64,000 nucleotides of DNA from Rhodosorus marinus (taxonomy: Eukaryota > Rhodophyta > Stylonematophyceae > Stylonematales > Stylonemataceae). The stretch lies in NCBI GenBank assembly GCA_029953675.1, contig JAMWBK010000002.1, forward strand, positions 124,001 to 188,000, written 5' to 3'. Below are positions 29,936 through 41,263 of this stretch, piece by piece. Numbering within the stretch: position 1 is the first letter of the stretch; every line of letters starts with the position of its first letter. Position numbers and translations under genes: made by a program. The notes under the pieces were generated by a model that saw only the letters and a list, made by a program, of their open reading frames with translations, was not told the DNA's origin and did no database searches.

Positions 29936-31075
29936 AATCTGTTCCCCATCTAGTCTTGGTCTGGCGTGCCTTTCTGCCTAGTTACCCTACTAAGGAATAG
30001 TATTGAACGGATTCGTTTAATGAGAGGCTGGGGTCTGCGGTGTTCTCCAGAGTGCTGGATGGGCCGGCGGAGAGACATACTGTCTCTCCGCTTCCGTCGC
30101 GTCTATCGGGTTGTCGATTACATCCCTAAGGCCTTTGACGGTCAGGTAGCACTCTACCTGGTGTCTCCAATTCCGGAAGGATCGGAACGGTGAACACTGA
30201 CGGTAGCGCGAAATCCTTCAGACGCGCGTCATGTTCTACAACATTCCCCCTCGTCCTCGCCGCCATCCTAAGGCAACACCACGCACAATCCCTATTACCC
30301 GTAAAAACGGGTAGTTCTTACAAAATCGCACCAAGCGATGAGACCCTGTTAGAATTTTGAGGATTCCTCTCCTTGACCTCAGTTTCATCATGTTCAACAT
30401 CCTTTTTCTCCGGCTGAGCAAATACCAAAGCGTATCCTAAATCTAATCAGTTTGACTTCTAGAAGAACCAATTGACAGACAGGCTGTCTCCTGGTGCCTT
30501 TAATCTGTCACGTCCTGACAGAACAGGTTAAGAGTAGGGCCAGGCGGCTAGCAGTTGGCTAAACCTGGTCCGGACAAATTGGGCAACGCATCCAATAGGG
30601 GAAGCTAAAATAGATACAATAATGAGGCTTATCATGAAATCCTAGCCTATAAATACGGAAGTTAGGTACCTCACCCCGGGCTCTGGAGTTAGGAAGAGAT
30701 AGGAAGAGTTAGGAAAAAGACGTTAAATCTGAGACAAAAGTAAGAGCCGAATTACGAAGAAATTGACTCCAGGACAAACGTCATCTGAGGACGTTTCATA
30801 ATCGAGTCGGAAAATTATTGTTTTACGTAAGCAGGGGGTGTTTACAAACAAACGGCAAATGAATTCTGCTCTTCTGTACGGAATCACCGCTCACGGGCAG
30901 CGATTGGGGCATAATTTAGACCACGAGCCCAGAGGCCGAATCTCAATCAATATTTCCGTATTTTGTCGTTGATCGGCCATATGCTCATCGAGTGCCTGAC
31001 TGCTGAGACTGGGAGGGCTGGAAACCTGCGGACTTCTTCCTTAACCCAACCTCTGTTCTTGGAGGTTCTGGAGGG
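29936..31075. other. Stretch without a supported gene
   Basis: Short frames only. A small direct repeat, GTTAGGAAGAGATAGGAAGAG, occurs around 30,690-30,712. Confidence 0.35.
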
Positions 31076-31273
31076 GTGGGGGTAGACGTTGGTGTCAGCA
31101 TTGGCGCGACGCAGGGCGCCGCACAGTACACGTCCCAGGCCACAAGTTCCAGACTAAGGAACAAAATGGACGAGCTCATTGTGGGTCACTTGATTGTCTA
31201 CAACATCGCGTTTAGATCCGTCCAGGGTGGCAAGTTCCAACGGTACACTAACACCGGCTTGCGTATGTTTTAG
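31076..31273 (+). pseudogene. Possible hAT-type transposase fragment
   Basis: The frame contains R-N-K-M-D-E-L-I-V-G-H-L-I-V-Y-N then F-R-S-V-Q-G-G-K-F-Q-R-Y. This resembles the hAT/BED-finger protein segment with an LPF..VE...F..F pattern. It is only about 40 residues, and no other hAT motif is visible nearby. It could be chance. Confidence 0.25.
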
Positions 31274-31599
31274 TTTTCCTCCAGCTATTAAAAGCGCTTG
31301 CTAATCGCAGAGTTTCGTTTCACAATTTCATGTCCAAGTTCGTACAACAGTAGCAGGAAGACAGTGGAACTCGTTCCTGATCGACTCTGGGAAAACTAAA
31401 AGCAAGAAGTGGAGCAGTCCCTTAAGCAGGCTGAGTTGCTGCACTCCTCACGGATTCATTTACAACCCCGGGAGGACTGCACCTGAACAACAACTTTCCG
31501 GTGGACCCCAGAGGTTCAACATAATTTTTGACCGGCAACTAGGGTTATCATGGCTAAACGGGGCTGAACTATCGGACAGCATGGCATCGCAAAGTCGGA

Positions 31600-32240
31600 A
31601 GGTAAGAAAGTGCACGGAGATTATCGTACGATTCCTGGGGCGGTGCGATCTGTACTCCCGCCGCCATTCCCTCGTGACTTCAGGATATGTGTCGCCTGCT
31701 GGGATTCACTCTATTCCGTGTCCCCGTGGGGACACCGAGCTTTACTAAGAACGCCTTACGGGACCTGTTGGCGAAACACGACCACCTCCCCACCGAGCTG
31801 TACGGATGAGTACCTACAGACGGCGCTTTTACTCTGCCGCCTTAACGCTAGCGGCTAACCTACTTCATGCGCAAGCTGTCTCCAGATTGGGGGTCGTGGC
31901 TGGCCCTTCGCGCGGATGTTCGCGCGAGAGAGGTCTTGAGGTCGTTGCCAGATGTTGAGCTTCCAGCTGTAGAGAAGGAGGACCGCGAATTACTCACCGT
32001 CAGCTCCTTTTGCCTGTGCGGTTGGGAGGGTTGGCCGTTGCGGGCTATCCGAAGATTCAACCCGCGAACGTGGTCAGTTCGTCGGCAAGCGCTTTGACTA
32101 CTTTGGCTCCAGCGGGTGAAGTCGGCGTACTGAGTTTAATACGAGGTCTTCGTGAGGGGTGCCTACCTGAGACTTTCTCCTCGCAACTGAGTGACGTTTG
32201 CAGGAGCAGACGACAGCCGGTCGGTACCCCGATATAGCTC
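31600..32240 (+). pseudogene. A/D-type ORF2 fragment (thumb region)
   Basis: Broken frames encode E-Y-L-Q-T-A-L-L-L-C-R-L-N-A, W-G-S-W-L-A-L-R-A-D-V-R-A-R, L-P-V-R-L-G-G-L-A-V-A-G-Y and N-V-V-S-S-S-A-S-A-L. These align with element A 2,340-1,990 and D 48,180-48,480. Both ends are lost and at least three frames are needed. Confidence 0.65.
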
Positions 32241-33293
32241 CTGGGATGAGGTTCTCGCCCGTTTGGGATCCCGGCTATCCTAGGCTCTCGGGCTGCGGCG
32301 ACTTTGGACAAGGTCGAGATGGTTGCGGGTCCGTGCTGCTGAAATCGACACTATTGTTGACACTTCCGAGTGGAGCTTTGCACTAAAATGTGGTTTTTGA
32401 TATTTCGAGGAGTGTGATAGGATCTCCAATCCACTAAATCATCCTACAGTACTTTCCCGGCCGTTTCCTTACACTATGTGCATGCCGTAATTCAAAAACG
32501 AGAATCCGCGAGTTGGCGAGGGCAAGGTTATCGAATCCTCAACTCCAATAGGCCAACCTGTCCGGACCAGGGAGGGTGCCTATTTGAGCTTTTCTTCTGC
32601 CAACCGGATAATCTAAGAGCAGCACGATAATCACCAACGCAGGCAGATAAGCGGCAGGCATAGGCGAATAACCGAAGAGTTTCACATAAGACCACCTCTT
32701 CTTCGGACGACGAATGGTTGTCCACGAAAACCAAAGCAATGATCCCGAGCCCTCATTGCCATCTATTCCTCGTCTGTGAACAACTTTTCACCCCGCCGTC
32801 TCTCCGACGTTCCCTACTAATTGCATGAGATGAGTGCTATGCTGACTATTTGGAGCTTTATTGTGAATAATTGCAGAGGAAGAGAAAGGTAGCCGGTTGA
32901 TAAGCGCTTCTCTAGTATCTACCCACAGCCTCTCCTGCGCCCCTGCTAGAGTCCGAGCTGGTGAGTAACCGTGGTAGTTCTCATAATTTAGAACCTTTTA
33001 CAGACTAACTTTGGCAACAAAGGGTATCTAACAGTTCAATATTTTAGACCAAAAACAGCTCCACGTGCATTTGGGTTACACTATGTCTAGATTATGAGCA
33101 CCGATATCCCAAAGGCTGGTTTGGCAGGTACCACTATCGGCACGCTAGGTGGGGATATAGTTGGCGGACAGGGTCCAGAGGGCTTCGGCAATGACTGGCA
33201 AAGGCGGTTAGAGTAAAACTTAGTCTAGAGTTTTTGGATTTTTTGAATATTGAAGCGCTGAGACAGGCTTTCAGTATCTGGGTTCCGGGTTGG
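32241..33293. other. Stretch upstream of the MFS gene without a supported gene
   Basis: No conserved frame or repeat was recognised. A promoter for the gene at 33,294 should lie here, but no clear TATA box is seen close to the start. Confidence 0.35.
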
Positions 33294-34905
33294 ATGAATC
33301 GAAGAGGTTCTGATCAAGTTCCGCCGAGAGAGGTGGGACTTGAGCTGACTTTGGACGGTATCGGTGAGGGGTTGGAGGTGGAGGAGGATCATAGATTGGG
33401 AGAGCAGAATAATAGCTCTTACAAGGCTTGGCTGGTTACAATTTCGTGTTCTATAGTACATGCGCTGCATACCGCCAGCGTTTTCATTGGACCTTCAACC
33501 CTGCTCTCTCCTATGAGGAAGGACCTCAACCTCAGCGTTAAGCAGATATCGCTTCCGCTCAATGTAAACCGACTGATTAACACTCTTTTTCTCATTCCTG
33601 CGGGAATATTCCTCGATAAAAGTGGAATAGAGAAGCCGCTTGTGATTTCCATGATCGTCGCGTCGGTGGTTTGCTTCTTCTGGCCGATATCGACCTCCTT
33701 ATGGCAGCTAGTGGCGATCCAGATCGTTCTAGCTTTCACCATACTCATGGGAGGACTAACACCCATGTTGATCATCGCCAGCCGCATGTTCGAGTCCGTC
33801 GAGAAGATGAGCATGGTTACCAGCATCCTCCTCGCGGGATTCTCTTTCATGGGCTTCGTTACACCTCTCGTGCTCGGCCCGCTCGCGGACAGGTATGGAT
33901 GGAGGACAACGAGCTATCTGTTTCCGACTTTGCTGAGTATAATTGGACTTCCCCTCGTCCTGAGAAACTTAACTTCGAAGCGTGTCGAGGGCTCTTCAAA
34001 GAACAAGTCGAGCCGATCCGCGCTAACGCCGACTGATGGCGCGGTATGGATGCTGGACTCTACGAGCCCAAATTTGCGTCCTATGGGGTTTACTGCTGAC
34101 AGTCCCAAGGAGACCAACACACAGGAGCCTAGGACTTCGACGCCGCTGATGACCATGCCGTATTTTGCAGTGCTCGGTGCTGCCGCGGGTCTGTCCGTGT
34201 GCCTTAGCATTGTAAACGACCACTTGATCATATTCTTAAGCGAGGACGTTGGCTACCCGCTTCGCACCGCGACCACGTTCATGTCATTCATCCACTTGAT
34301 CGCTCTTGGGGCCAAGCTCTCGTCGGGGGTCGCCGGGCAGCACTATCGCAAGGGCGTGCTGCTTATTTTTGCGGCACTCTCCATAACCACCTCGGCGTTA
34401 CTTCTGTTCGAGTACCACGACTCCGAGCTCCAGCTAACTTCTAGCAACGTCCGCTTAGCCCTGTTTGCCCCGTTCTGTAAGCTCAACCTCCTTCAACGCA
34501 AGGGCTCACCTTGTCTCTTCCGATATCAGCGCCGCATCCCCGCGGCTACTGACCCACTATGTGACTCATGCTTTCCTGTCGCCTGCGCTTCATTCGACAG
34601 ACGCTATTGGCTACGGAAGTATGCTCAACCTGCTGACCTCAGTTCTCCCGGAAGCCGGCACCGCCAACCTCGCGCTGCGCTCAAACATATACTCGCTGGT
34701 CATAAGTGCAGTGCAGGCGATGGGCTCGTACGCGGCTGGCGTTTTCAAAACCAACTCGGGCTCATATCTAAGCACGATGGTCATGTTTACCTTGGCCTGC
34801 TTTGCTCAGATCTTATTTTGCCTTCTCTTTCTGGTCGTTTACAAGCCGACAGTGTCCCAAGATACATCTGCACATAGTCACTGGGCAACCACTCCGACGC
34901 TCTGA
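33294..34905 (+). CDS. Major facilitator superfamily transporter, with one frame break near 34,475
   Basis: The first ATG in the long frame is at 33,294; the open frame extends upstream without another ATG. Hydrophobic segments begin at about residue 45. Marks include an MFS motif A-like A-G-I-F-L-D-K-S-G between the second and third helices and G-P-L-A-D-R-Y-G-W-R. A long loop around residues 245-290 separates two six-helix halves. The frame holds to about 34,470 and the hydrophobic C-terminal half continues in the +1 frame (34,474-34,905: S-T-S-F-N-A-R-A, Y-G-S-M-L-N-L-L, M-V-M-F-T-L-A-C-F-A-Q). GTAAGC...CAAG at about 34,477-34,502 could be a 26-nt intron, but that is unusually short, so a 1-nt indel is as likely. 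Substrate unknown. Confidence 0.75.
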
Positions 34906-35514
34906 AACTGTGATGGCTTGTCTACTTGTCAACATCAGCGAACTATATATATTATCCCTCGCTAAGCAAAACGAAAACAGTTCTACCGACAACCCCACGA
35001 GCCCAGCCGACCCCTCTTCTGCCGTCGACAATGACTTTCTTTGTGGAGGCCGTTGCCTAGTTCAAGAAAACTGGGGCCGCCTCTATGCCCAGAAAGTCTC
35101 GCTAGACACACACTCTCATCTGCGTGACTGCGCGTTCGCAACTCTTGTACCACTCGTCCTCAGCAAAAGCCACCATGCTTAGATGTATTGCTCCGCACTG
35201 GCTGATTTCCATAGCTTTGGTATGATGCAGTTTTATATGGACTTCTGAAATCTGGCCTTTTAATACAGTACTAATGCTGCCTACTTCTCCGTGGTCCCCG
35301 TTGAGTGAGAAAAAAGCTCATCATCCGGTTCGCAGTCTAGGGAAAGGGTTTGAGAACTGCCCGCCCTCCTGTTCTCCTTCACCGGGACACGTGTTTCGTC
35401 AGAATCTTTTGTTCGCTCACGCTTGGATAGCCCTGATTTTTTTAGTCCCACAAGAAACCGCGATTTATCAGATACACTCCAGAAATTTTATGAGCTGCTT
35501 ACAAGCTTAACTAC
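34906..35514. other. Intergenic region between convergent MFS and SDR genes
   Basis: No conserved frame. It holds the 3' flanks of both genes. Confidence 0.5.
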
Positions 35515-36408
35515 TCACCATCCTCCATCTACGACCATTTCGGAACCAGTCACAAAGGAGCTTTCATCGCTGGCCAGGTAGGTCACGAGCGGAACCACTT
35601 CGTCGACCTTTCCGGGGCGTTTCACCAGCTGTAGCGACTCTACCACCTCCCCCGGAAGAGCTTCCGTCATGGCTGTCTTGATAATCCCGGGAGCAATGGC
35701 ATTCACTCGCACTTCCGGAGCTGCCTATGTGGTTGAGGTCGCCAAAAACATCGCCATCAGTCAGTTGTAAACAATAGCAATAACAAATAAGCGCTCCTCT
35801 GGCAGATCACAGAGGAATGAGAGTGCCTTTGGACAGAGCTTCTATCTCACCTCGACGGCAGCATACTTCATTATCATTTTAGCAGCAGCTTTGCTGGCGG
35901 CATAAATGCCAGCAGCTGATCCCATAGCTCCGGTTACCGAAGTAGACATGACGCTCGTGTTTACAATGATAGATCCGGTGCCTCCCGAGGTTTCCTTCAT
36001 CGCGGGTAGACAGTGCTTTATCCCGAGAATGACAGACTTAACGTTGATGCCGAGAATCTTATCGATCTCATCGATCTCCAACATTGTTATCGGAGCCCCC
36101 CCATAATAGCCGGCATTCAAGAAAGCGGCATGCAACGCACCAAACGTCGACAGCGCCTTCTCAACCATGCCTTTGGCCGTGCTCTCCAAGCTAACGTCCC
36201 CAACATAGGAAGTCGCTTCTCCTCCGGCCTCCGTGATCTCTTTCACGAGTGCGTCGAGCTTATCGGCAGATCGAGCTACAGCAACGACTTTGGCCCCTGC
36301 CTTGGCCACTCCTAGCGCCACGCCTTCGCCCATTCCGGACGATGCTCCAGTCACAATCACCACCTTTTCAGCTAAAGACGCAGGCATGGTTATCAGCTTC
36401 TTACCCAC
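35515..36408 (-). CDS. Short-chain dehydrogenase/reductase, one intron, 255 aa
   Basis: Exon 1 is 36,408-35,851 and exon 2 is 35,724-35,515. The 126-bp intron starts GTGAGA and ends ACATAG, and the junction reads A-A-V-E|A-A-P-E-V-R-V-N-A, as expected for the family. Classical SDR marks: V-T-G-A-S-S-G-M-G for NAD(P) binding, L-N-A-G-Y-Y-G, N-T-S-V-M with the catalytic serine region, Y-A-A-S-K as the Y-x-x-x-K pair, and D-G-G-W at the C terminus. The length is typical (about 250). It probably reduces or oxidises a small carbonyl or alcohol substrate in the cytosol; which one cannot be told. ATG at 36,387 (M-P-A-S-L-A-E-K) is an alternative start. Confidence 0.9.
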
Positions 36409-36981
36409 GTGACTTGGCGCGAGCGCAAAAAATCAGTGTGTCTAGGTTGCCCGAGAAAAAAGAATAATGATAAGCCCTTGGTCCACAACAGCTTAAAGAC
36501 CGAACCGCATCAAGCGAACCCTTTATACACTCACTGGCGCCCTCTCTCCCTAACGCCATCTGCTTCATCATGATCAAGATCAAGATCCGTTTAGCCCCGC
36601 CCTTCTGCATCGAAAAAGTCAACCCCCCCCCCTAGCGATCGCCATCAATAACCTTCAGTCCACTTTGTTTGTAGAAATCCACTAGCTCAAACTCTCACGA
36701 CCCCACCAGCTGCGTGACTGCACGCAACTGAAAACCATGCTGGGTGTGCCAAGATGTTTTTTTGTTTTTTTTTAGCAGTTCATCTAGCCAGTCTCCGGAA
36801 CAACCCAGATTGATCTACGCGGGCAGATCAAAAATTAAGTAGTGGTCTGTACAGTGTGGTCCAGTGTCATAGCTTCAATTTGCTAGCTGCCACTGCCCGT
36901 TCTCACAGGAGCATACCAAGGACTCTCAAGCCAGCACCTCTAGAATCGTCCTTGGAGTCCTTCCGATCGGGGAACGTTGAT
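36409..36981. other. Stretch without a gene, upstream of the SDR gene
   Basis: It contains homopolymer runs (C-run at about 36,625, T-run at about 36,760). The SDR promoter should be here; no clear TATA box was recognised. Confidence 0.4.
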
Positions 36982-37053
36982 GTTACGTTAGTATGGGGTG
37001 CGGTAGGTAGCTGCCTAATAAAGGCTACGGGGTTACCTTAGTCTGGGGCACGG
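36982..37053 (+). mobile_element. 28-bp family F tail between 22-bp imperfect direct repeats
   Basis: The left repeat (36,982-37,003) begins GTTACGTTAGTATGGGG and the right repeat (37,032-37,053) begins GTTACCTTAGTCTGGGG; both end CGG. Between them is only TAGGTAGCTGCCTAATAAAG then GCTACGGG, the F 3' terminus. I read the repeats as a target-site duplication. Confidence 0.65.
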
Positions 37054-37149
37054 AATAGTTACCTTTTTCGGTTGTGATAAAGGTGGTTTTTGAGGGTTCA
37101 ACTAATGCCATGACAGCCTGTCGATATCAGAAGTAATCTGTGGTAGTCT

Positions 37150-37495
37150 TCCATAATCATGATTCATTACATGATAAAACTATAGAAGCTGCTATTCTTA
37201 ATAGAAGCTTCTCGGACCGAAAAGTAATCATGATTCATGATAAGCATTGAGAGCTTGCATGCCAAGAAGTAAACATGATTCAATGTCTTTACCGGAGATG
37301 ATTGATTGTTGGACAAACGTTGATTGAATATCGGACGATTTATCGGACCGGCAGTCGGACCGGTTTTTCGAAGAATTTCATTCAGACACACTAATTTTAT
37401 ACTGTTTTGCAATAAGATTAATTTTTGGAGTGCGAATGGACATTTATCGGACCGTCCGATACCCGTTATCGGAGTGGTTCGGAATCCGAACCATA
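37150..37495. repeat. Dispersed repeat with multiple TATCGGAC motifs, copy 2
   Basis: Second copy of the repeat at 17,865-18,150, with the same block order. Here GATTGAATATCGGACG, TTTATCGGACCGGCAGTCGG and ACCGGTTTTTCGAAGAAT are followed by TTTATCGGACCGTCCGATA, a near-palindrome. Its right end overlaps the stop of the minus-strand ORF that follows. Confidence 0.6.
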
Positions 37496-38278
37496 TTCTA
37501 TGCTGGTGTTAGTGGGGTAGCTACTAGCAAATAATTTTGTGCTCCCCATTCCCGATGCGCTGTAGTAGGAGTCTTGGTTCCTTAGTGGAAAACTCTCGAA
37601 CTGCCCAGAGAAACGATTTTTTTGACTTGCTGTATTATTGACACCTCCAAACCCACCTAACATTCCTGCTGCAACCAGAGTGCGGCACTTCAACAATATG
37701 CCGTCTTGGTAGTATTTCATGGAGGGGGGGATTCGAGAAGTAGTATTTCCTGCCGGGTTGCTCACGTATAAACTTGGTTCTTTTAGGGGATCGCGGAGCC
37801 ACAGTTGCTGAATGCAACGCTGGGTGCATTGGATGAAAGATTGACATGCCTCTACAGCGGGGCACGATAGACTTCCCCCCCTGAAATCCGCGCATGGTCT
37901 TTTGCGTCCGTACCCCAGTGACCAGATGAGGGAAACTGCTTGCTGGTCATCCCTGGTGCCGCGCAAGGTGCCCGGAGAAACCGCCAAGTGGGTATTCTCG
38001 AATGTTCGACATGTCGGCAATCCGCGATATCCGCCGCTGTACAATGTAGTGTCCTCTAAGGAACACTGAGCTTCCCCGGTGAAGATTGCATCACACTTGA
38101 CGTAAGCAACATGATAACTCGACGCTGATCCAATATGCCCGCAAACTCGTGGCAATTGGTGGACCACGGAGAATTCGTTAGTTTTGGGTGACTCCGAAGT
38201 GTATAACGGCAAGCCTCTCGTCACAATTTGGACTACCTTGATGAAGAAGATCTCATGCACGGAGTGAAGGCCTATCAT
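37466..38278 (-). CDS. Hypothetical Cys-containing protein, about 270 aa
   Basis: The minus-strand frame stays open for over 800 bp, with ATG at 38,278 and a TATA box (TATATAAG on the minus strand, 38,328-38,321) 43 nt upstream. It contains a Cys-rich centre (R-K-R-P-C-A-D-F, L-S-C-P-A-V-E-A-C, Q-C-T-Q-R-C-I-Q-Q-L-W) and a C-terminal part rich in Ser, Gly and Asn. There is no clear signal peptide from this start and no recognised domain. The C terminus runs into the TATCGGAC repeat, so the original 3' end may have been replaced. An overlapping plus-strand frame (38,278-38,751) is less convincing. Confidence 0.4.
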   Translation of the reverse strand: MIGLHSVHEIFFIKVVQIVTRGLPLYTSESPKTNEFSVVHQLPRVCGHIGSASSYHVAYVKCDAIFTGEAQCSLEDTTLYSGGYRGLPTCRTFENTHLAVSPGTLRGTRDDQQAVSLIWSLGYGRKRPCADFRGGSLSCPAVEACQSFIQCTQRCIQQLWLRDPLKEPSLYVSNPAGNTTSRIPPSMKYYQDGILLKCRTLVAAGMLGGFGGVNNTASQKNRFSGQFESFPLRNQDSYYSASGMGSTKLFASSYPTNTSIEYGSDSEPLR

Positions 38279-38320
38279 TGAAACATGGTCTATGTAGAAC
38301 ACCTCGGATTTATGGATTTA

Positions 38321-38328
38321 CTTATATA
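38321..38328 (-). promoter_or_regulatory. TATA box for the hypothetical minus-strand gene
   Basis: TATATAAG on the minus strand, 43 nt before the ATG at 38,278. Its main support is the spacing. Confidence 0.35.
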
Positions 38329-38871
38329 CTTTTCAGAGCGCTTGAAGCCGCTGGCCCAAGCAAGTTAAAAAAAGCCGGTAGTCTGTTGCGAGAGGAACAG
38401 AACAGAGAACAACAGCCTGCGGTTCGAACAGAAAACGGAGCCGTCCAGCGCCCAGAGCAGGTCCCCAGTGTGCCGTGGAAAGTGGACGTCTGTCCGCACC
38501 TGTACCAACCAGGCTTCCAGTTGAATCCTTGGAGCTTAAACGCATCCACTTCCACAAGGGACAAGGGTTGTGAACCTGAGTTTGCCGTCTTTACGGAAAT
38601 GGAGAAACTCGTCCCAAGTGAGCCAGCTATGAAGCGCTGTAGTGGTTGCTATAACGAACATGCGGGTATGGACACAAGGACATTCACAGAGTGTTTCTCC
38701 TTGCCGAGCATCCCTAAACTCCAATGTCAGGCCTCGATAGCCGATGGTTAATCTATACGTTCATCACGACAAACAGTACGATCTGGTCGCGTCCTCTTAC
38801 TTTGACACAAACTTTTCGCGGTATAACATTCTAGTCACAGGCAAAATGGATCGCATACTCAACCAATGCCT

Positions 38872-39919
38872 CTACAGTCCTTCCTCGAACTGTTCGAGTT
38901 CCACGCACGATAAATACAAAAAGACAAGGTGGGCAAGACTCAGTGTCACCAAAAGCTCCGAACACAACGCCTGGAACAATGCCGCAGTGATGTAAATCGC
39001 GAGAGACATTGCACTCGTCGCAAGGGTAATGCAATAGAGCGCGATGAGTGCCAAGATCACTGAGACCTGGAAAACACTGAATGAAAACAATATCTTGAGC
39101 AGCTTGCCCTGCACCAGTCCCTACATCCACGGGCGAGGAAGCTTGTTAGTTTCACTTTGCCAATTTAAAGAAACCGGCGGTTATCCAAGGCAGACAAGCA
39201 GAGAACGAACAGCCCCTTGATTTCCGTAGCAGGGCTTTCTCCTTAGGGGCCGGGTCAAATGACTCTACCAGAGGGTGGCGGACTCCTAGCAGGCCCTTGA
39301 CCGAAGCCATTTGGAGGCAACGGAGGAGTGAGCATGCTAATGGAGCGCGTCTGGGTTGTGGAACGCTCAGAGACAATACGAACAAAGGCGTCTACGAGAA
39401 CTCATTACATGAAAATTGTTCGAAACCCTGAGAAACGGCTCATCCTACCTTGCTTCTCTCCATAGCTGAGAATGGCCCGATTAGCTCGTCATCAAATATC
39501 ACGACGGGAACAAGAAGGTACCACAGCATGAACGTGATGCCGGGTACAATCAGCAAGACAAGTCCAAGTCCGGCGATGACTATCACCACAATCTCAGCCA
39601 GGATCCAAGACAGCAGCCTCCGCACTCCTTCCGAGAAACAGACTTGATAGGACCATATACTACTCTTCTTCGTACCCAATGCCGCCTTCACACGAACTGG
39701 GACCGCCAGTACCGCAACAGTAAAATGGCAAGCCACAACGGCAAGCATCAGAAAGGCCGAAATCAACTTCTGCCGAAAGAGAGATACTGTCCAAATCGAA
39801 AGGAAGGACAGGACGCTGAGCACGGAGATCAACAGCTTCTGGGATCTTACACAGGAAAGCCATAGCTTGATCGTCCCCCGAGAGACCTTTGTCACATTCA
39901 ACTCTTCCTCATATTCCAT
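38872..39919 (-). CDS. Polytopic membrane protein of the YciC / GPDPase-membrane-domain type, one intron, 239 aa
   Basis: Exon 1 is 39,919-39,449 and exon 2 is 39,120-38,872. The 328-bp intron starts GTAGGA and ends GATGTAG, and the junction reads M-E-R-S-K|G-L-V-Q-G-K-L-L. Around six hydrophobic segments are visible. The centre has G-L-V-L-L-I-V-P-G-I-T-F-M-L-W-Y, then V-I-F-D-D-E-L-I-G-P-F-S-A-M-E-R-S. This matches the pattern P-G-I...E-x-x-G-P-x-x-A-x-x-R-S of bacterial YciC-like and GPDPase membrane-domain proteins. That family is integral to membranes and its biochemical role is poorly defined. No second domain is seen. Confidence 0.65.
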
Positions 39920-39993
39920 TTTCCATACCCCTCCAAATAAACAAAGCCAGAATCCCAGACTCGCCCTTATCGCATCCGGAGCTGCGAGCTCCC

Positions 39994-40048
39994 CAAAATA
40001 CCCTCAAAAGTTCGTACTCCCCAAAATACCCTCAAAAATTCGTATCAA
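39994..40048. repeat. Tandem duplication, about 27 bp x 2
   Basis: CCCCAAAATACCCTCAAAA followed by (G/A)TTCGTA occurs twice in a row. Confidence 0.8.
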
Positions 40049-40164
40049 CCTTTCAAGACCATAATCGCTCATCCCACCAGTCCAATCCATCCTCAACCCC
40101 AATCTCCATTTAAGCGAGCGCTTTGAACCGCTCCCCAAATCAACGGCTGCTACCCACTAACACA

Positions 40165-40285
40165 CACAGCCAAGGAGCCAGTGTAGCCAGTGAGGCCAGT
40201 GAGCCAGTGAGCCAGTGAGCCAGTGAGGCCAGTGAGGCCAGTGAGGGCAGGGAGCCTGGGAGCCACTGAGCCGCTAGCCAGTCCG
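40165..40285. repeat. Minisatellite of GCCAGTGAG-type units
   Basis: Roughly ten to twelve degenerate units built on (G)AGCCAGTG and GGCCAGTG. The first part is regular and the right end is decayed (GGCAGGGAGCCTGGGAGCC). Confidence 0.85.
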
Positions 40286-41092
40286 TCCCATCCACAGGGT
40301 TACGCCAAGGTTGCCGGTTTGGTTTTTTGAAATTCAGATTTTCATGGTTTTCGGATTCGACGTGGCTGTGGACCCGTAATAAAAAATCGTAAGGTATAAT
40401 ATGATTTTAGTAGTGTACTTCTGCCTCGTTGGAATCGACATCCGATTAAACCATTCATTCATTCGTTGGAATCGAAGCGATTTTTATTACGAACGAGAAA
40501 AGTCTGGGGCAAAACGGGACTGGGACAGAGTGAAATGGGACGGGGCGTTTTCTTTCTTTTCTGTCTTGTTAACCCACCATTTTGAGCCTTTCGTGGTCTT
40601 GCGATGGAACTGACAGAGCCGAGGTCATCTCCTATGATGATCGCACTTGATGAATTCTGAAGTAAAACTACCCAGCTTCTTCTTCAAGTTGTCAATGATT
40701 CTTCTAGGGTCGTGAATCAACCCAGTAAACCGGGCTTATGCAAAACACTTTTGGTTGCATCGCAACGTCGTTAATCGCACCACCGTACTAGTCGCTTTCG
40801 ATTCGGACGTATCACTAGCCACCCACCTATTGACTTCGAGGAGATGGTTCAGGTCAACGACGACATCGTCGATTTTTTTTTCAGGGCCTTATCTCGGAAG
40901 CCACCTTGCATGTCACTTTGCTTTCACTAAAACGAGGGACCCGGGCGTCCTCGATATTGGAGAGCAAGAATAAGAATTCTCGTAGCTCGTTTATATCTAT
41001 CTGCTGATATGAATGCGGAGAGTGACACACGTGCTACACCTCGCCAGAGGTTGTGGTAAACGCCCTTGCTCCGGATTTTCAGTTTCTGCTGC
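40286..41092. other. Stretch without a supported gene
   Basis: Frames are short. No repeat relationship was recognised except the F tail that follows. Confidence 0.35.
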
Positions 41093-41119
41093 TGTAAGCA
41101 GCTGCCCAGTAAACCCAAC
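41093..41119 (+). mobile_element. Degenerate family F tail
   Basis: GTAAGCAGCTGCCCAGTAAA then CCCAACGG is followed by GTTACC, matching the F terminus and its usual GTTAC flank. No coding part is present. Confidence 0.5.
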
Positions 41120-41263
41120 GGGTTACCAGTCGACAGGGCTCGGTGTATGGCGTTGGACTCCCCAACTTCAGGCGCCTAGTGATCTTTCTGAAGGCAATTT
41201 GACTCTGGTTTACTGGAAACCTAACGACTTCTGGTGGGTGTCCGACGAGACGACGAAGGGGAG

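Noticed and set aside
38278-38751. 157-codon plus-strand ORF
   Set aside because: It has no ATG at its start, no recognised domain, and overlaps the promoter side of the better-supported minus-strand ORF.
40165-40285. GCCAGTGAG array considered as a CRISPR-like repeat
   Set aside because: Units are contiguous without spacers and the genome is eukaryotic; this is a minisatellite.
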